DNA of 7,373 nt from Flavobacterium psychrophilum (GTDB taxonomy: Bacteria; Bacteroidota; Bacteroidia; Flavobacteriales; Flavobacteriaceae): the NCBI GenBank assembly GCA_945878515.1, contig CAMCTL010000159.1, forward strand, positions 1 to 7,373, given 5' to 3'. The stretch's first letter is position 1, and each line of letters opens with the position of its first letter. Shown piece after piece: positions 1 to 5,980 of this stretch. The position numbers and the translations under genes were made by a program. The notes under the pieces are model-generated. The model saw only the letters and a list, made by a program, of their open reading frames with translations, searched no databases and was not told the origin of the DNA.

Positions 1-58
1 AACTTAGGTATTTGCTAAATTATTGTAGCTTTATAAAAATTATTCTTTGATTATTTAC

Positions 59-66
59 TAACTTTG
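59..66 (+). promoter_or_regulatory. Candidate promoter -7 element (TAACTTTG) for the XRE gene
   Basis: The octamer TAACTTTG fits the Bacteroidota -7 consensus TAnnTTTG exactly. It would start transcription near position 73, leaving a leader of about 30 bases before the ATG at 103. No TTG lies at the usual 17-23 base distance upstream; the nearest TTG triplets are 9 and 33 bases away. The -33 half is therefore missing or degenerate. The site also argues against a TTG start at 64, because that triplet is inside the promoter. Confidence 0.5.
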
Positions 67-102
67 TTTCAAATAAAACCAAACAAATTAAAAATTCACA
101 AC

Positions 103-456
103 ATGGAAACAGATAAAAACAGCATCAATAAACTTCCCCACATGGGCACTTTCATCAAAAACAAAATTGACGAAAAAAACATTTCCTATGCCGAAGTTGC
201 CCGAAGGATGAATGTAAAACAACCCACCATCAACGGGTACTTTTTTCAAGACACACTACAAACCAAAACAATTTGGAAACTTTCTCATGCCATCAACAAC
301 AACCTCTTCACCGATTTAACAAAACTCCTCCCAATCGAACTACAAAACACCAATAAAACCGCATTCCACGATATCATCGACGCCCAACAACAAGAAATAA
401 TCGATCTAAAAAAGGAAATCGCCATTTATAAAGAAATCTTTAAAAATAGATCATAA
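103..456 (+). CDS. XRE-family helix-turn-helix DNA-binding protein, 117 aa
   Basis: Small probable transcriptional regulator. Residues about 17-72 form a Cro/C1-type helix-turn-helix; the helix pair runs through YAEVARRMNVKQPTINGYF (29-47), followed by a helix with KTIWKLSHAI. Residues about 88-113 (QQQEIIDLKKEIAIYKE) look like a short coiled coil, which suggests dimerisation. The ATG at 103 is chosen over a TTG at 64 because the HTH is intact from it and the TTG lies inside a promoter-like TAACTTTG. The gene is convergent with carB and stands alone, so its target is unknown. Codon use is unusual for the window: 10 of 15 isoleucines are ATC and 8 of 12 asparagines AAC, against 3 of 15 and 4 of 11 in the gene at 4522-5037. 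No partner toxin or phage gene is seen nearby. The fold is clear; the role is inferred only from the fold. Confidence 0.9.
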   Translation: METDKNSINKLPHMGTFIKNKIDEKNISYAEVARRMNVKQPTINGYFFQDTLQTKTIWKLSHAINNNLFTDLTKLLPIELQNTNKTAFHDIIDAQQQEIIDLKKEIAIYKEIFKNRS

Positions 457-486
457 AAAAAACCGCCCTAATTACTCAAGGCGGCT
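455..486 (-). terminator. Rho-independent terminator of carB
   Basis: Read on the minus strand, AGCCGCC (486-480) pairs with GGCGGTT (467-461) around a 12-base loop, giving seven pairs including one G-U. A run of T follows (462-455). The T run is on the carB side, so this terminates carB. On the plus strand the same hairpin is followed only by AAATCTTTT, so it may weakly stop the XRE gene as well. Confidence 0.75.
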
Positions 487-504
487 AAATCTTTTATAGA
501 AGCA

Positions 505-3357
505 TTACTTACTCAAATACATTTTCCTCCTGGAATACAATTCGTAGAACTGATCGTCTTTCAAATCGTCTATAAACAAGATGCTTTCACCAGTAGATTT
601 CATTTCTGGTCCTAATGCTTTATTCACATTATGAAACTTGCTGAAAGAGAAAACAGGCTGCTTAATTGCGAATCCCTTTAGTTGCGGATTAAAGGTAAAA
701 TCCGTTACTTTATTATGACCCAACATTACTTTCGTTGCATAATTTACATAAGGTTCGCCGTAGGCTTTCGCAATAAACGGAACAGTACGGGATGCTCTAG
801 GATTCGCTTCAATGATATAAACAATATCGTCTTTTATCGCAAATTGAATGTTGATTAAACCAACGGTTTGCAACGCCAAAGCAATTTTATTGGTATGATC
901 TTTTATTTGTTGCATTACAAATTCTCCCAGATTGAACGGAGGCAAAGTCGCATTACTATCACCAGAATGTACTCCGCAAGGCTCGATGTGCTCCATTATT
1001 CCAATAATATAGACATTTTCGCCATCGCAAATCGCATCGGCTTCGGCTTCGATTGCACCGTCTAAATAATGATCCAAAAGCAATTTATTTCCTGGAATCG
1101 TTTTCAATAAATTGATAACGTGCTCTTCCAGTTCCTGTTTGTTAATCACGATTTTCATTCCCTGACCACCCAAAACATACGAAGGACGAATCAATAAAGG
1201 AAAATCCAAAGTATCTGCCAAAGCTGACGCTTCGTCTGCTGTTTCGGCAATACCAAACTGTGGAAATGGTATTTTTAAATCGGTTAAAAGTTCCGAAAAT
1301 CTTCCTCTATCTTCGGCTAAATCCAAAGCTTCGAAACTCGTTCCAATGATTTTAATTCCGTATTTTGCTAACTTCTCTGCAATTTTCAAAGCGGTTTGTC
1401 CGCCTAACTGCACGATAACACCTTCTGGTTTTTCGTGTTGAATAATATCGTAAATATGTTCCCAAAAGACAGGCTCAAAATACAATTTATCTGCCGTATC
1501 AAAATCAGTCGAAACCGTTTCAGGATTACAGTTAATCATTATGGTTTCGTAACCACATTCTTTAGCTGCCAAAACTCCGTGAACACAGGAATAATCAAAT
1601 TCAATTCCTTGCCCAATTCTATTTGGACCTGAACCCAAAACAATTATTTTCTTTATGTCGGTTACAATACTTTCGTTGTGAACGTAGCGTTCTCCGTTTG
1701 CTTTTTCAATCTCTGCCTCAAAAGTGGAGTAATAATAAGGCGTTAAAGCTTTGAATTCCGCAGCACAAGTATCCACTAATTTAAAAACACGATTAATGTC
1801 CATAGTCATACGCAAAGCGTGAATCTGACTTTCCATACAACCCAACATGTGCGCAATTTGTCTGTCGGCAAAACCTTTTTGTTTCGCTTCAAGAAGTAAT
1901 TCTCTTGGTAAAGTTTCCAGATTTAAATTAGAAATTTCTTTTTCCAAGCTGTATAATTCCTCATATTGTTTGAGGAACCACATATCAATTTTGGTGATTT
2001 CATGAATTCTAGAAAGCGGAATTCCGAGCGCAATGGCATCATAAATCACGAAAACACGATCCCAACTGGCAAAAGTTAGTTTCTCGATAATTTGTTCGTA
2101 ATTGGTATATCCTTTTCCGTCAGCTCCCAACCCATTTCTTTTGATTTCCAAAGATTGGGTCGCTTTATGCAAAGCTTCTTGAAACGAGCGCCCAATTCCC
2201 ATCACTTCACCAACGGATTTCATTTGAAGTCCCAAAGTTCTGTCGGCACCTTCAAATTTATCAAAGTTCCAACGTGGTATTTTTACAATCACATAATCTA
2301 AAGTCGGTTCAAAAAGTGCAGAAGTTGATTTGGTAATTTGGTTTTTCAATTCGTCTAAGTTGTAACCCAAGGCCAGTTTCGAGGCAATCTTAGCAATAGG
2401 ATAACCCGTAGCTTTTGATGCCAAAGCCGAAGAACGAGACACGCGAGGATTAATTTCGATGGCAACAATATCTTCTTTTTCGTCAGGCGAAACAGCGAAT
2501 TGCACATTACAACCTCCAGCAAAATTCCCGATAGAACGCATCATCAAGATGGCATAATCGCGCATTTTTTGGAAAGTGGTATCCGATAAGGTCATTGCTG
2601 GTGCTACTGTTATCGAATCTCCAGTATGAATTCCCATTGGATCCATATTTTCGATAGAACAAATAATAACAACATTATCGTTTTTATCTCTCAACAATTC
2701 CAATTCATATTCTTTCCAGCCCATCAAAGCCTTGTCAATCAACACTTCGTGAATAGGAGATGCTTCTAAACCTCTGGTTAAAAGCTCATCAAAATCTTCT
2801 TTTTTATAAACAATTGCAGCGCCAGTTCCACCCAAAGTAAACGACGGACGAATAACCAATGGAAAACCAAATTCTTGTGCAATCTCTTTGCCACGAAGGT
2901 AAGAAGTACAAATTTCTGCAGGTGCAGAAGGCACATTAATTTTCTTCAATAATTGTTTGAACTGCTCTCTGTCTTCGGTAATGTTGATAGCATTTACATC
3001 AACACCTATCAATTTTACTCCAAAATCTTCCCAAATTCCTTTTTCATCAGCTTCTAAACAAAGATTTAAAGCGGTTTGTCCTCCCATAGTTGGCAAAACA
3101 GCATCAATTTGAGGATGTTCTTTTAAGATTTGAATAATTGATTTGGTAGTTAGCGGTAGCAAATAAACATGATCCGCCATTGATGGGTCGGTCATAATTG
3201 TTGCTGGATTCGAGTTAATGAGGATTACTTCGATTCCTTCCTCACGTATAGAACGTGCTGACTGAGAACCAGCATAGTCAAATTCGCACGCTTGACCTAT
3301 AACAATTGGACCTGAACCTATGATTAAAACCGATTTTATGGAGTTGTCTTTTGGCAT
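505..3357 (-). CDS. carB: Carbamoyl-phosphate synthase large subunit, short form without C-terminal MGS domain
   Basis: With the glutaminase subunit CarA, this cytoplasmic enzyme makes carbamoyl phosphate from bicarbonate, glutamine-derived ammonia and two ATP, for pyrimidine and arginine synthesis. The 950 residues hold two homologous ATP-grasp halves. The N-half begins with GSGPIVIGQACEFDYAGSQ and has FPLVIRPSFTLGGTG (165-179), H244, Q286 and EINPR (301-305). A helical middle region lies at about 405-560. The C-half begins with LGSGPNRIGQGIEFDYS and has FPLLIRPSYVLGGQG (719-733), H797 and EANPR (850-854). The protein ends soon after GPEMKSTGE (916-924). E. coli CarB has 1073 residues, and the domain missing here is its last ~140, which binds UMP, IMP and ornithine. 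The ATG follows an eight-A tract. carA is not in the window. The nearest upstream genes are the small overlapping pair at 3444-4095 on the same strand. Confidence 0.97.
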   Translation of the reverse strand: MPKDNSIKSVLIIGSGPIVIGQACEFDYAGSQSARSIREEGIEVILINSNPATIMTDPSMADHVYLLPLTTKSIIQILKEHPQIDAVLPTMGGQTALNLCLEADEKGIWEDFGVKLIGVDVNAINITEDREQFKQLLKKINVPSAPAEICTSYLRGKEIAQEFGFPLVIRPSFTLGGTGAAIVYKKEDFDELLTRGLEASPIHEVLIDKALMGWKEYELELLRDKNDNVVIICSIENMDPMGIHTGDSITVAPAMTLSDTTFQKMRDYAILMMRSIGNFAGGCNVQFAVSPDEKEDIVAIEINPRVSRSSALASKATGYPIAKIASKLALGYNLDELKNQITKSTSALFEPTLDYVIVKIPRWNFDKFEGADRTLGLQMKSVGEVMGIGRSFQEALHKATQSLEIKRNGLGADGKGYTNYEQIIEKLTFASWDRVFVIYDAIALGIPLSRIHEITKIDMWFLKQYEELYSLEKEISNLNLETLPRELLLEAKQKGFADRQIAHMLGCMESQIHALRMTMDINRVFKLVDTCAAEFKALTPYYYSTFEAEIEKANGERYVHNESIVTDIKKIIVLGSGPNRIGQGIEFDYSCVHGVLAAKECGYETIMINCNPETVSTDFDTADKLYFEPVFWEHIYDIIQHEKPEGVIVQLGGQTALKIAEKLAKYGIKIIGTSFEALDLAEDRGRFSELLTDLKIPFPQFGIAETADEASALADTLDFPLLIRPSYVLGGQGMKIVINKQELEEHVINLLKTIPGNKLLLDHYLDGAIEAEADAICDGENVYIIGIMEHIEPCGVHSGDSNATLPPFNLGEFVMQQIKDHTNKIALALQTVGLINIQFAIKDDIVYIIEANPRASRTVPFIAKAYGEPYVNYATKVMLGHNKVTDFTFNPQLKGFAIKQPVFSFSKFHNVNKALGPEMKSTGESILFIDDLKDDQFYELYSRRKMYLSK

Positions 3358-3377
3358 TTTTTTTTAAAGTTGTTTTC

Positions 3378-3409
3378 TTAAGATATGTTCTAAGATTATT
3401 AAATCCCAA
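3378..3409 (-). promoter_or_regulatory. Weak candidate promoter for carB
   Basis: On the minus strand a TTG (3409-3407) is followed after 21 bases by TATCTTAA (3385-3378). The spacing suits a Bacteroidota promoter, but the -7 box matches only TAnnTT and lacks the final TG. The leader would be only about 14 bases. I see no better match between carB and the gene upstream, so carB may instead be read partly from the promoter near 4113. Confidence 0.3.
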
Positions 3410-3443
3410 TAACTTTATGGAATTTACCTTGTTTTTAATTCAT

Positions 3444-3938
3444 CTATTTATCCTGATTGTTATCATGGATTACAGCTGTAAATGTTTGAAATATTTTTAT
3501 GAAATTTGGATTATCCCTTTTCAGTATAAACGAAATTGGAAAACTGTTTTTTTTTGAATCTAAAATAACATCATCAAATTTCACAAAAGAATAATCGTTA
3601 AATTCTGAAAACCAATAGTCAAACTTTCTTTTCCTAACAAATTGTTTGCCATCGGAAGAATCACAAATATAAACTGTAATATAATTGCTATTTTGATTAT
3701 AAAAATCTTTAAAAATTTCATTTATCGTCGGTGCAAGTAGTTTATCGAGTGTTAATGCGACATTTTCTGGTTTATAAAGAACTTCAATTACAAATTCAAA
3801 TATTGAGTTAGCCTCAAGATTTTCTGATTCAACAATGTAGGTAGAGGGTTTGAATTTTATTTCGTAAACTACATCAGAGTTGGTTACGATGGAATAACTA
3901 TTATTTCTGCCTCCAATAAATTCAAAATTATAAGTCAT
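3444..3938 (-). CDS. Uncharacterised protein, 164 aa, DUF6169-like by recall
   Basis: A soluble protein with no signal peptide or membrane segment. The N-terminal ~60 residues alternate hydrophobic and polar in a way that suggests beta strands (YEIKFKPSTYIVES, FEFVIEVLY). The most distinctive stretch is VYICDSSDGKQFVRKRKF at 89-106, followed by DYWFSEF. From memory this matches an uncharacterised Bacteroidota family, DUF6169; I could not verify it and no activity is known to me. Its ATG overlaps the end of the 55-codon gene upstream by 11 bases, so the two are probably cotranscribed and translationally coupled. No hairpin terminator is visible in the 86 bases before carB. It looks more AT-rich than carB, in keeping with an accessory gene, though I did not count composition. 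The coding call is firm; function is open. Confidence 0.75.
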   Translation of the reverse strand: MTYNFEFIGGRNNSYSIVTNSDVVYEIKFKPSTYIVESENLEANSIFEFVIEVLYKPENVALTLDKLLAPTINEIFKDFYNQNSNYITVYICDSSDGKQFVRKRKFDYWFSEFNDYSFVKFDDVILDSKKNSFPISFILKRDNPNFIKIFQTFTAVIHDNNQDK

Positions 3939-4095
3939 TTCGAGATTTATTTTTTGCTCTCAATCGAGCAATGGCATCTTGAAATTCCTTTGTTTTGAAA
4001 TCTTCGTGACACTCCTTTATAAGTTCCTTTTGACTATCGATTAAATATTTTATCAATTGGTCCTTTTGTCGGTAAGAATTGGAAGTGATGTTCAT
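3928..4095 (-). CDS. Small uncharacterised protein, 55 aa, first gene of an overlapping pair
   Basis: An ATG at 4095-4093 opens a 55-codon frame ending in TAA at 3930-3928. The product begins MNITSNSYRQKDQ and ends RAKNKSRNDL. It is highly charged and probably mostly helical (QKDQLIKYLIDSQKELIKE, then FQDAIARLRAKNK), with no signal peptide or membrane segment. The frame overlaps the start of the 164-residue gene by 11 bases, a layout typical of coupled genes. A promoter box CAAATTTA (minus-strand TAAATTTG) sits 17 bases before its ATG. Together these support a real gene despite the small size. I do not recognise the family. A small partner, antitoxin-like or chaperone-like protein for its neighbour is possible from the layout alone; nothing in the sequence proves it. 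Confidence 0.6.
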   Translation of the reverse strand: MNITSNSYRQKDQLIKYLIDSQKELIKECHEDFKTKEFQDAIARLRAKNKSRNDL

Positions 4096-4112
4096 AATAT
4101 TTAAAGTTTTAA

Positions 4113-4120
4113 CAAATTTA
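4113..4120 (-). promoter_or_regulatory. Candidate promoter -7 element for the 55-aa/164-aa gene pair
   Basis: Minus-strand TAAATTTG fits TAnnTTTG exactly. Transcription would begin near 4106, giving a very short leader of about 11 bases. The expected -33 position (about 4139) falls at the base of the rpmH terminator and has no TTG. The pair may therefore have its own promoter directly behind the rpmH terminator. Confidence 0.45.
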
Positions 4121-4138
4121 CAATTTTTAAAAATAAGT

Positions 4139-4173
4139 TTAAAAAAAGCCGCTACTAATTAAAGTAACGGCTT
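4139..4173 (-). terminator. Rho-independent terminator of rpmH
   Basis: AAGCCG-C-TACT (4146-4156) pairs with AGTA-A-CGGCTT (4163-4173) around the loop AATTAA, with a single internal C/A mismatch. On the minus strand the stem runs into seven T (4147-4141), the signature of an intrinsic terminator reading away from rpmH. It separates rpmH from the small gene pair downstream. Confidence 0.85.
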
Positions 4174-4195
4174 GATTATGACTAATAAATAATCA

Positions 4196-4357
4196 TTATT
4201 TTTTATGTCTTGGTTCGCTAGAAACAGTCAATTTGTGTCTTCCTTTTGCTCTACGGCGAGCTAGCACTTTTCTTCCATTTGCAGATTCCATTCTGTCCAT
4301 AAATCCGTGCTTATTTCTTCTTTTTCTTTTCGATGGTTGAAAGGTTCTTTTGCTCAT
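4196..4357 (-). CDS. rpmH: 50S ribosomal protein L34, 53 aa
   Basis: L34 is a small basic protein of the large ribosomal subunit that binds 23S rRNA. The frame, translated from the minus strand, starts [19 protein letters not shown], continues with [19 protein letters not shown] and ends SSEPRHKK. This is the full family pattern (the TFQPS..KR..HGFR/M core and the RRRAKGR block) with the short C-terminal extension common in flavobacteria. Length is normal. It has its own well-spaced promoter (4430-4459) and its own terminator (4139-4173), so it is probably a single-gene unit. In many bacteria rpmH is followed by rnpA; here it is not, and the next gene downstream is the uncharacterised 55-aa gene. 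Confidence 0.97.
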   Translation of the reverse strand: MSKRTFQPSKRKRRNKHGFMDRMESANGRKVLARRRAKGRHKLTVSSEPRHKK

Positions 4358-4375
4358 TACTTTGTATCTTTAAAA

Positions 4376-4395
4376 AATGTATTTAGAATGTATTT
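4376..4395. repeat. Tandem 9-base repeat in the rpmH leader
   Basis: AATGTATTT occurs twice, at 4376-4384 and 4387-4395, separated by AG, giving an 11-base period. It lies in the untranslated leader between the rpmH promoter and its ATG. An 11-base period puts both copies on roughly the same face of the helix. In such AT-rich sequence this may be chance. Confidence 0.4.
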
Positions 4396-4429
4396 CTGGT
4401 TTGAATATGCGCTATTCTAAAACCGAGTG

Positions 4430-4459
4430 CAAATATACAAAGACTTTTATTTCTGGCAA
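4430..4459 (-). promoter_or_regulatory. Promoter of rpmH
   Basis: On the minus strand TTG (4459-4457) is followed after exactly 19 bases by TATATTTG (4437-4430). Both elements and the spacing fit the Bacteroidota housekeeping promoter. Transcription would begin near 4423, giving a leader of about 65 bases before the rpmH ATG. Confidence 0.75.
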
Positions 4460-4493
4460 GTGGTTTTATAATTTTTTTTTTAATTCCTTTTGC

Positions 4494-4501
4494 TATCTTT
4501 G
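4494..4501 (+). promoter_or_regulatory. Candidate promoter -7 element (TATCTTTG) for the TPR membrane protein gene
   Basis: TATCTTTG fits TAnnTTTG exactly and would start transcription near 4508, 14 bases before the ATG. The expected -33 position falls in a run of T with no TTG. The element lies 35 bases from the oppositely directed rpmH -33 box, so the two promoters share one short intergenic region. Confidence 0.5.
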
Positions 4502-4521
4502 CTCTTATAAATTTACACACT

Positions 4522-5037
4522 ATGTTTCATAAAAATATTAAACTTATTATCGCTGTTCTTCTTGTAGTTGCAGCGATTTGGCAATTTACCGAATCAAATA
4601 TTGGTAACGGAATTTTCCTTATATTATTGACTGCTTTTCCTATTTTTCTTTACTTCAAAAACGAATTTATATTATTAGCCTTTTTAAAACTAAGAAAACA
4701 AGATTTTGAAGGTACTAAAAAATGGCTTGCTTACATCAAAAATCCAGAAGGAGCATTAGTAAGAAAACAGCAAGGCTACTTTAATTATTTGCATGGAATT
4801 ATGCTGTCACAAACCAATTTGAACCAATCCGAAAAATATTTCAAAAAAGCAATTGAGTTGGGTTTATCTATGGATATGGATTTGGCTGTTGCCAAATTGA
4901 ATCTTGCAGGAATTGCAATGAGTCGCAGACGTAAGTTAGAAGCCACAAACTTACTCAATGAAGCCAGAAAACTAGACAAACAGAAAATGCTGACTGACCA
5001 AATCAAAATGATGAAGGATCAAATGAAGAAAATATAA
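4522..5037 (+). CDS. Small inner-membrane protein with C-terminal TPR-like repeats, 171 aa
   Basis: Two hydrophobic helices lie near the N-terminus, at about 6-22 (IKLIIAVLLVVAAIWQF) and 29-45 (GIFLILLTAFPIFLYF), separated by a short loop. The rest is soluble and helical, with two TPR-like units at about 83-116 (NYLHGIMLSQTNLNQSEKYFKKAIELG) and 121-154 (AKLNLAGIAMSRRRKLEATNLLNEARKLD), then a basic tail. Such repeats usually bind other proteins. Positive charges flanking the hairpin suggest that the repeat domain is cytoplasmic. There is no cleavable signal peptide. The gene is divergent from rpmH and convergent with the hydrolase gene, so it is probably transcribed alone. I do not know a function; the membrane and TPR assignments are from pattern only. 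Confidence 0.85.
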   Translation: MFHKNIKLIIAVLLVVAAIWQFTESNIGNGIFLILLTAFPIFLYFKNEFILLAFLKLRKQDFEGTKKWLAYIKNPEGALVRKQQGYFNYLHGIMLSQTNLNQSEKYFKKAIELGLSMDMDLAVAKLNLAGIAMSRRRKLEATNLLNEARKLDKQKMLTDQIKMMKDQMKKI

Positions 5038-5086
5038 ATCTCAGTTGATCTAAAAACCATCGGAATTATCTATAAGAGAAAAAATT

Positions 5087-5125
5087 AAAAAAAGCGATTA
5101 GAACAAACTCTAATCGCTTTTTTTT
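5087..5125. terminator. Strong bidirectional terminator between convergent genes
   Basis: AGCGATTAGA (5093-5102) pairs perfectly with TCTAATCGCT (5109-5118) around the six-base loop ACAAAC. A runs precede it and T runs follow it, so the hairpin has a T tract on either strand. It can stop both the TPR gene (+) and the hydrolase gene (-). The TAA of the hydrolase (5126-5124) touches the edge of the T run. Confidence 0.9.
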
Positions 5126-5780
5126 ATTCTAAAATTATTTTAGGCAAATTTTCATTGAACCACTTGTATTTGATTAAAATCATGGCGTGTGTTCCTCCTT
5201 TAACAACAATATAATTGTCAATGTTTTTTATTGGAAAAACATCATCCGCATCACCATGAATATGGATTACTCTTTCATCTGCAACAGTTTTTTCCCATAA
5301 AATTATTTGTTCTACAGCCCAATCTAAATAGTGTTTGTCACGAACACGAAGAAATTTTTCATACAATTTAAGCCTTTGATTTATTTTTTCTCCAAAAGAA
5401 AATTGAGATAGTGTTTCTATATTGGCAAATAAAGTGGTTGGAATCAATTTATAGGCTTTGGTCGTTTTGGCTACTTTGAATCTTACAGGAAACTCGTTAT
5501 TGGTTTTGACACTTGAAATGATAACAATTTTTCTAACTTCAATAAAACGAGCCATCTCCTGAACCAAAATGCCGCCAAAAGAAACACCAATTAACACTGA
5601 ATTGGCATGAATTACCTTCTGCGTCATTCGTTTGGCATATTGAACTAAAGTTTCATTATCCAACGGAATTTCCCATTCTAAAAGTATGGTTTCAAAAACA
5701 GCCTCTGGTAGCACAATTCGTTCAAAAATTTGAGCACTTGCCGCTAAACCAGGCATAAAATATACTGGAATTTTATTCAT
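5124..5780 (-). CDS. Alpha/beta-hydrolase fold protein, 218 aa
   Basis: A single-domain serine hydrolase of unknown substrate. The full catalytic set is visible: the oxyanion-side loop FMPGLAAS (8-15), the nucleophile elbow GVSFGG with Ser67, the acid in HGDADDVFP (probably Asp179), and His198 in GGTHAM. Between Ser and Asp lies a short basic helical region in place of a large lid (about 98-165). At 218 residues it is small for the fold but not truncated. There is no signal peptide, so it should be cytoplasmic. It ends at the strong bidirectional terminator. Its upstream region has only a poor promoter match, CAAATTA at 5806-5812 (minus strand TAATTTG, one base short in the spacer). An esterase or thioesterase is plausible from the fold; substrate cannot be read from sequence. 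Confidence 0.88.
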   Translation of the reverse strand: MNKIPVYFMPGLAASAQIFERIVLPEAVFETILLEWEIPLDNETLVQYAKRMTQKVIHANSVLIGVSFGGILVQEMARFIEVRKIVIISSVKTNNEFPVRFKVAKTTKAYKLIPTTLFANIETLSQFSFGEKINQRLKLYEKFLRVRDKHYLDWAVEQIILWEKTVADERVIHIHGDADDVFPIKNIDNYIVVKGGTHAMILIKYKWFNENLPKIILE

Positions 5781-5885
5781 TCTATTAGCCTTAAGGTTGC
5801 ATTACCAAATTAGATTTTGGGTTGGGGAAGTTTGTAAAATTAATCGTTTTATTTGGAACCAATACATTTTAGTTTAACATTCTGG

Positions 5886-5915
5886 TTGATAATGAACAGC
5901 AATTCAATACCTTTG
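5886..5915 (+). promoter_or_regulatory. Promoter of the GNAT-like gene
   Basis: TTG (5886-5888) is followed after exactly 19 bases by TACCTTTG (5908-5915), matching both promoter elements and the preferred spacing. Transcription would begin near 5922, leaving a leader of about 58 bases before the ATG at 5981. The rest of the 200-base divergent region, 5781-5885, holds no clear site. Confidence 0.75.
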
Positions 5916-5980
5916 TAAAGGTCTTTATTTCAAAATAAAACCACATTTGAAACAATGACAAAAAATTAAATTTAATAATC

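Noticed and set aside
1..58. Search for a gene or RNA at the left edge
   Set aside because: AT-rich sequence with no open frame, hairpin or RNA motif that I could support.
64..102. TTG start extending the XRE protein by 13 residues
   Set aside because: The TTG is part of a TAnnTTTG promoter box, the added residues are not part of the HTH fold, and an ATG at 103 gives the full domain.
868..2301. Plus-strand open frames of 65-69 codons inside carB (868-1065, 1435-1632, 2092-2301)
   Set aside because: They are antisense to a strongly conserved enzyme and encode no recognisable protein.
3351..3557. Plus-strand open frame of 68 codons over the carB start
   Set aside because: It overlaps the carB start and the 3' part of the 164-aa gene, has a hydrophobic AT-rich product and no promoter box or conserved motif.
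4785..5006. Minus-strand open frame of 73 codons inside the TPR gene
   Set aside because: It is antisense to the TPR-like repeats, which have a clear protein pattern and a promoter box.
5789..5796. Palindrome CCTTAAGG upstream of the hydrolase gene
   Set aside because: Only eight bases, single copy, with no matching site elsewhere in the window; likely chance.
5806..5812. CAAATTA as a promoter for the hydrolase gene
   Set aside because: On the minus strand it reads TAATTTG, one base short of TAnnTTTG, and no TTG lies at a suitable distance; too weak to list as a feature.
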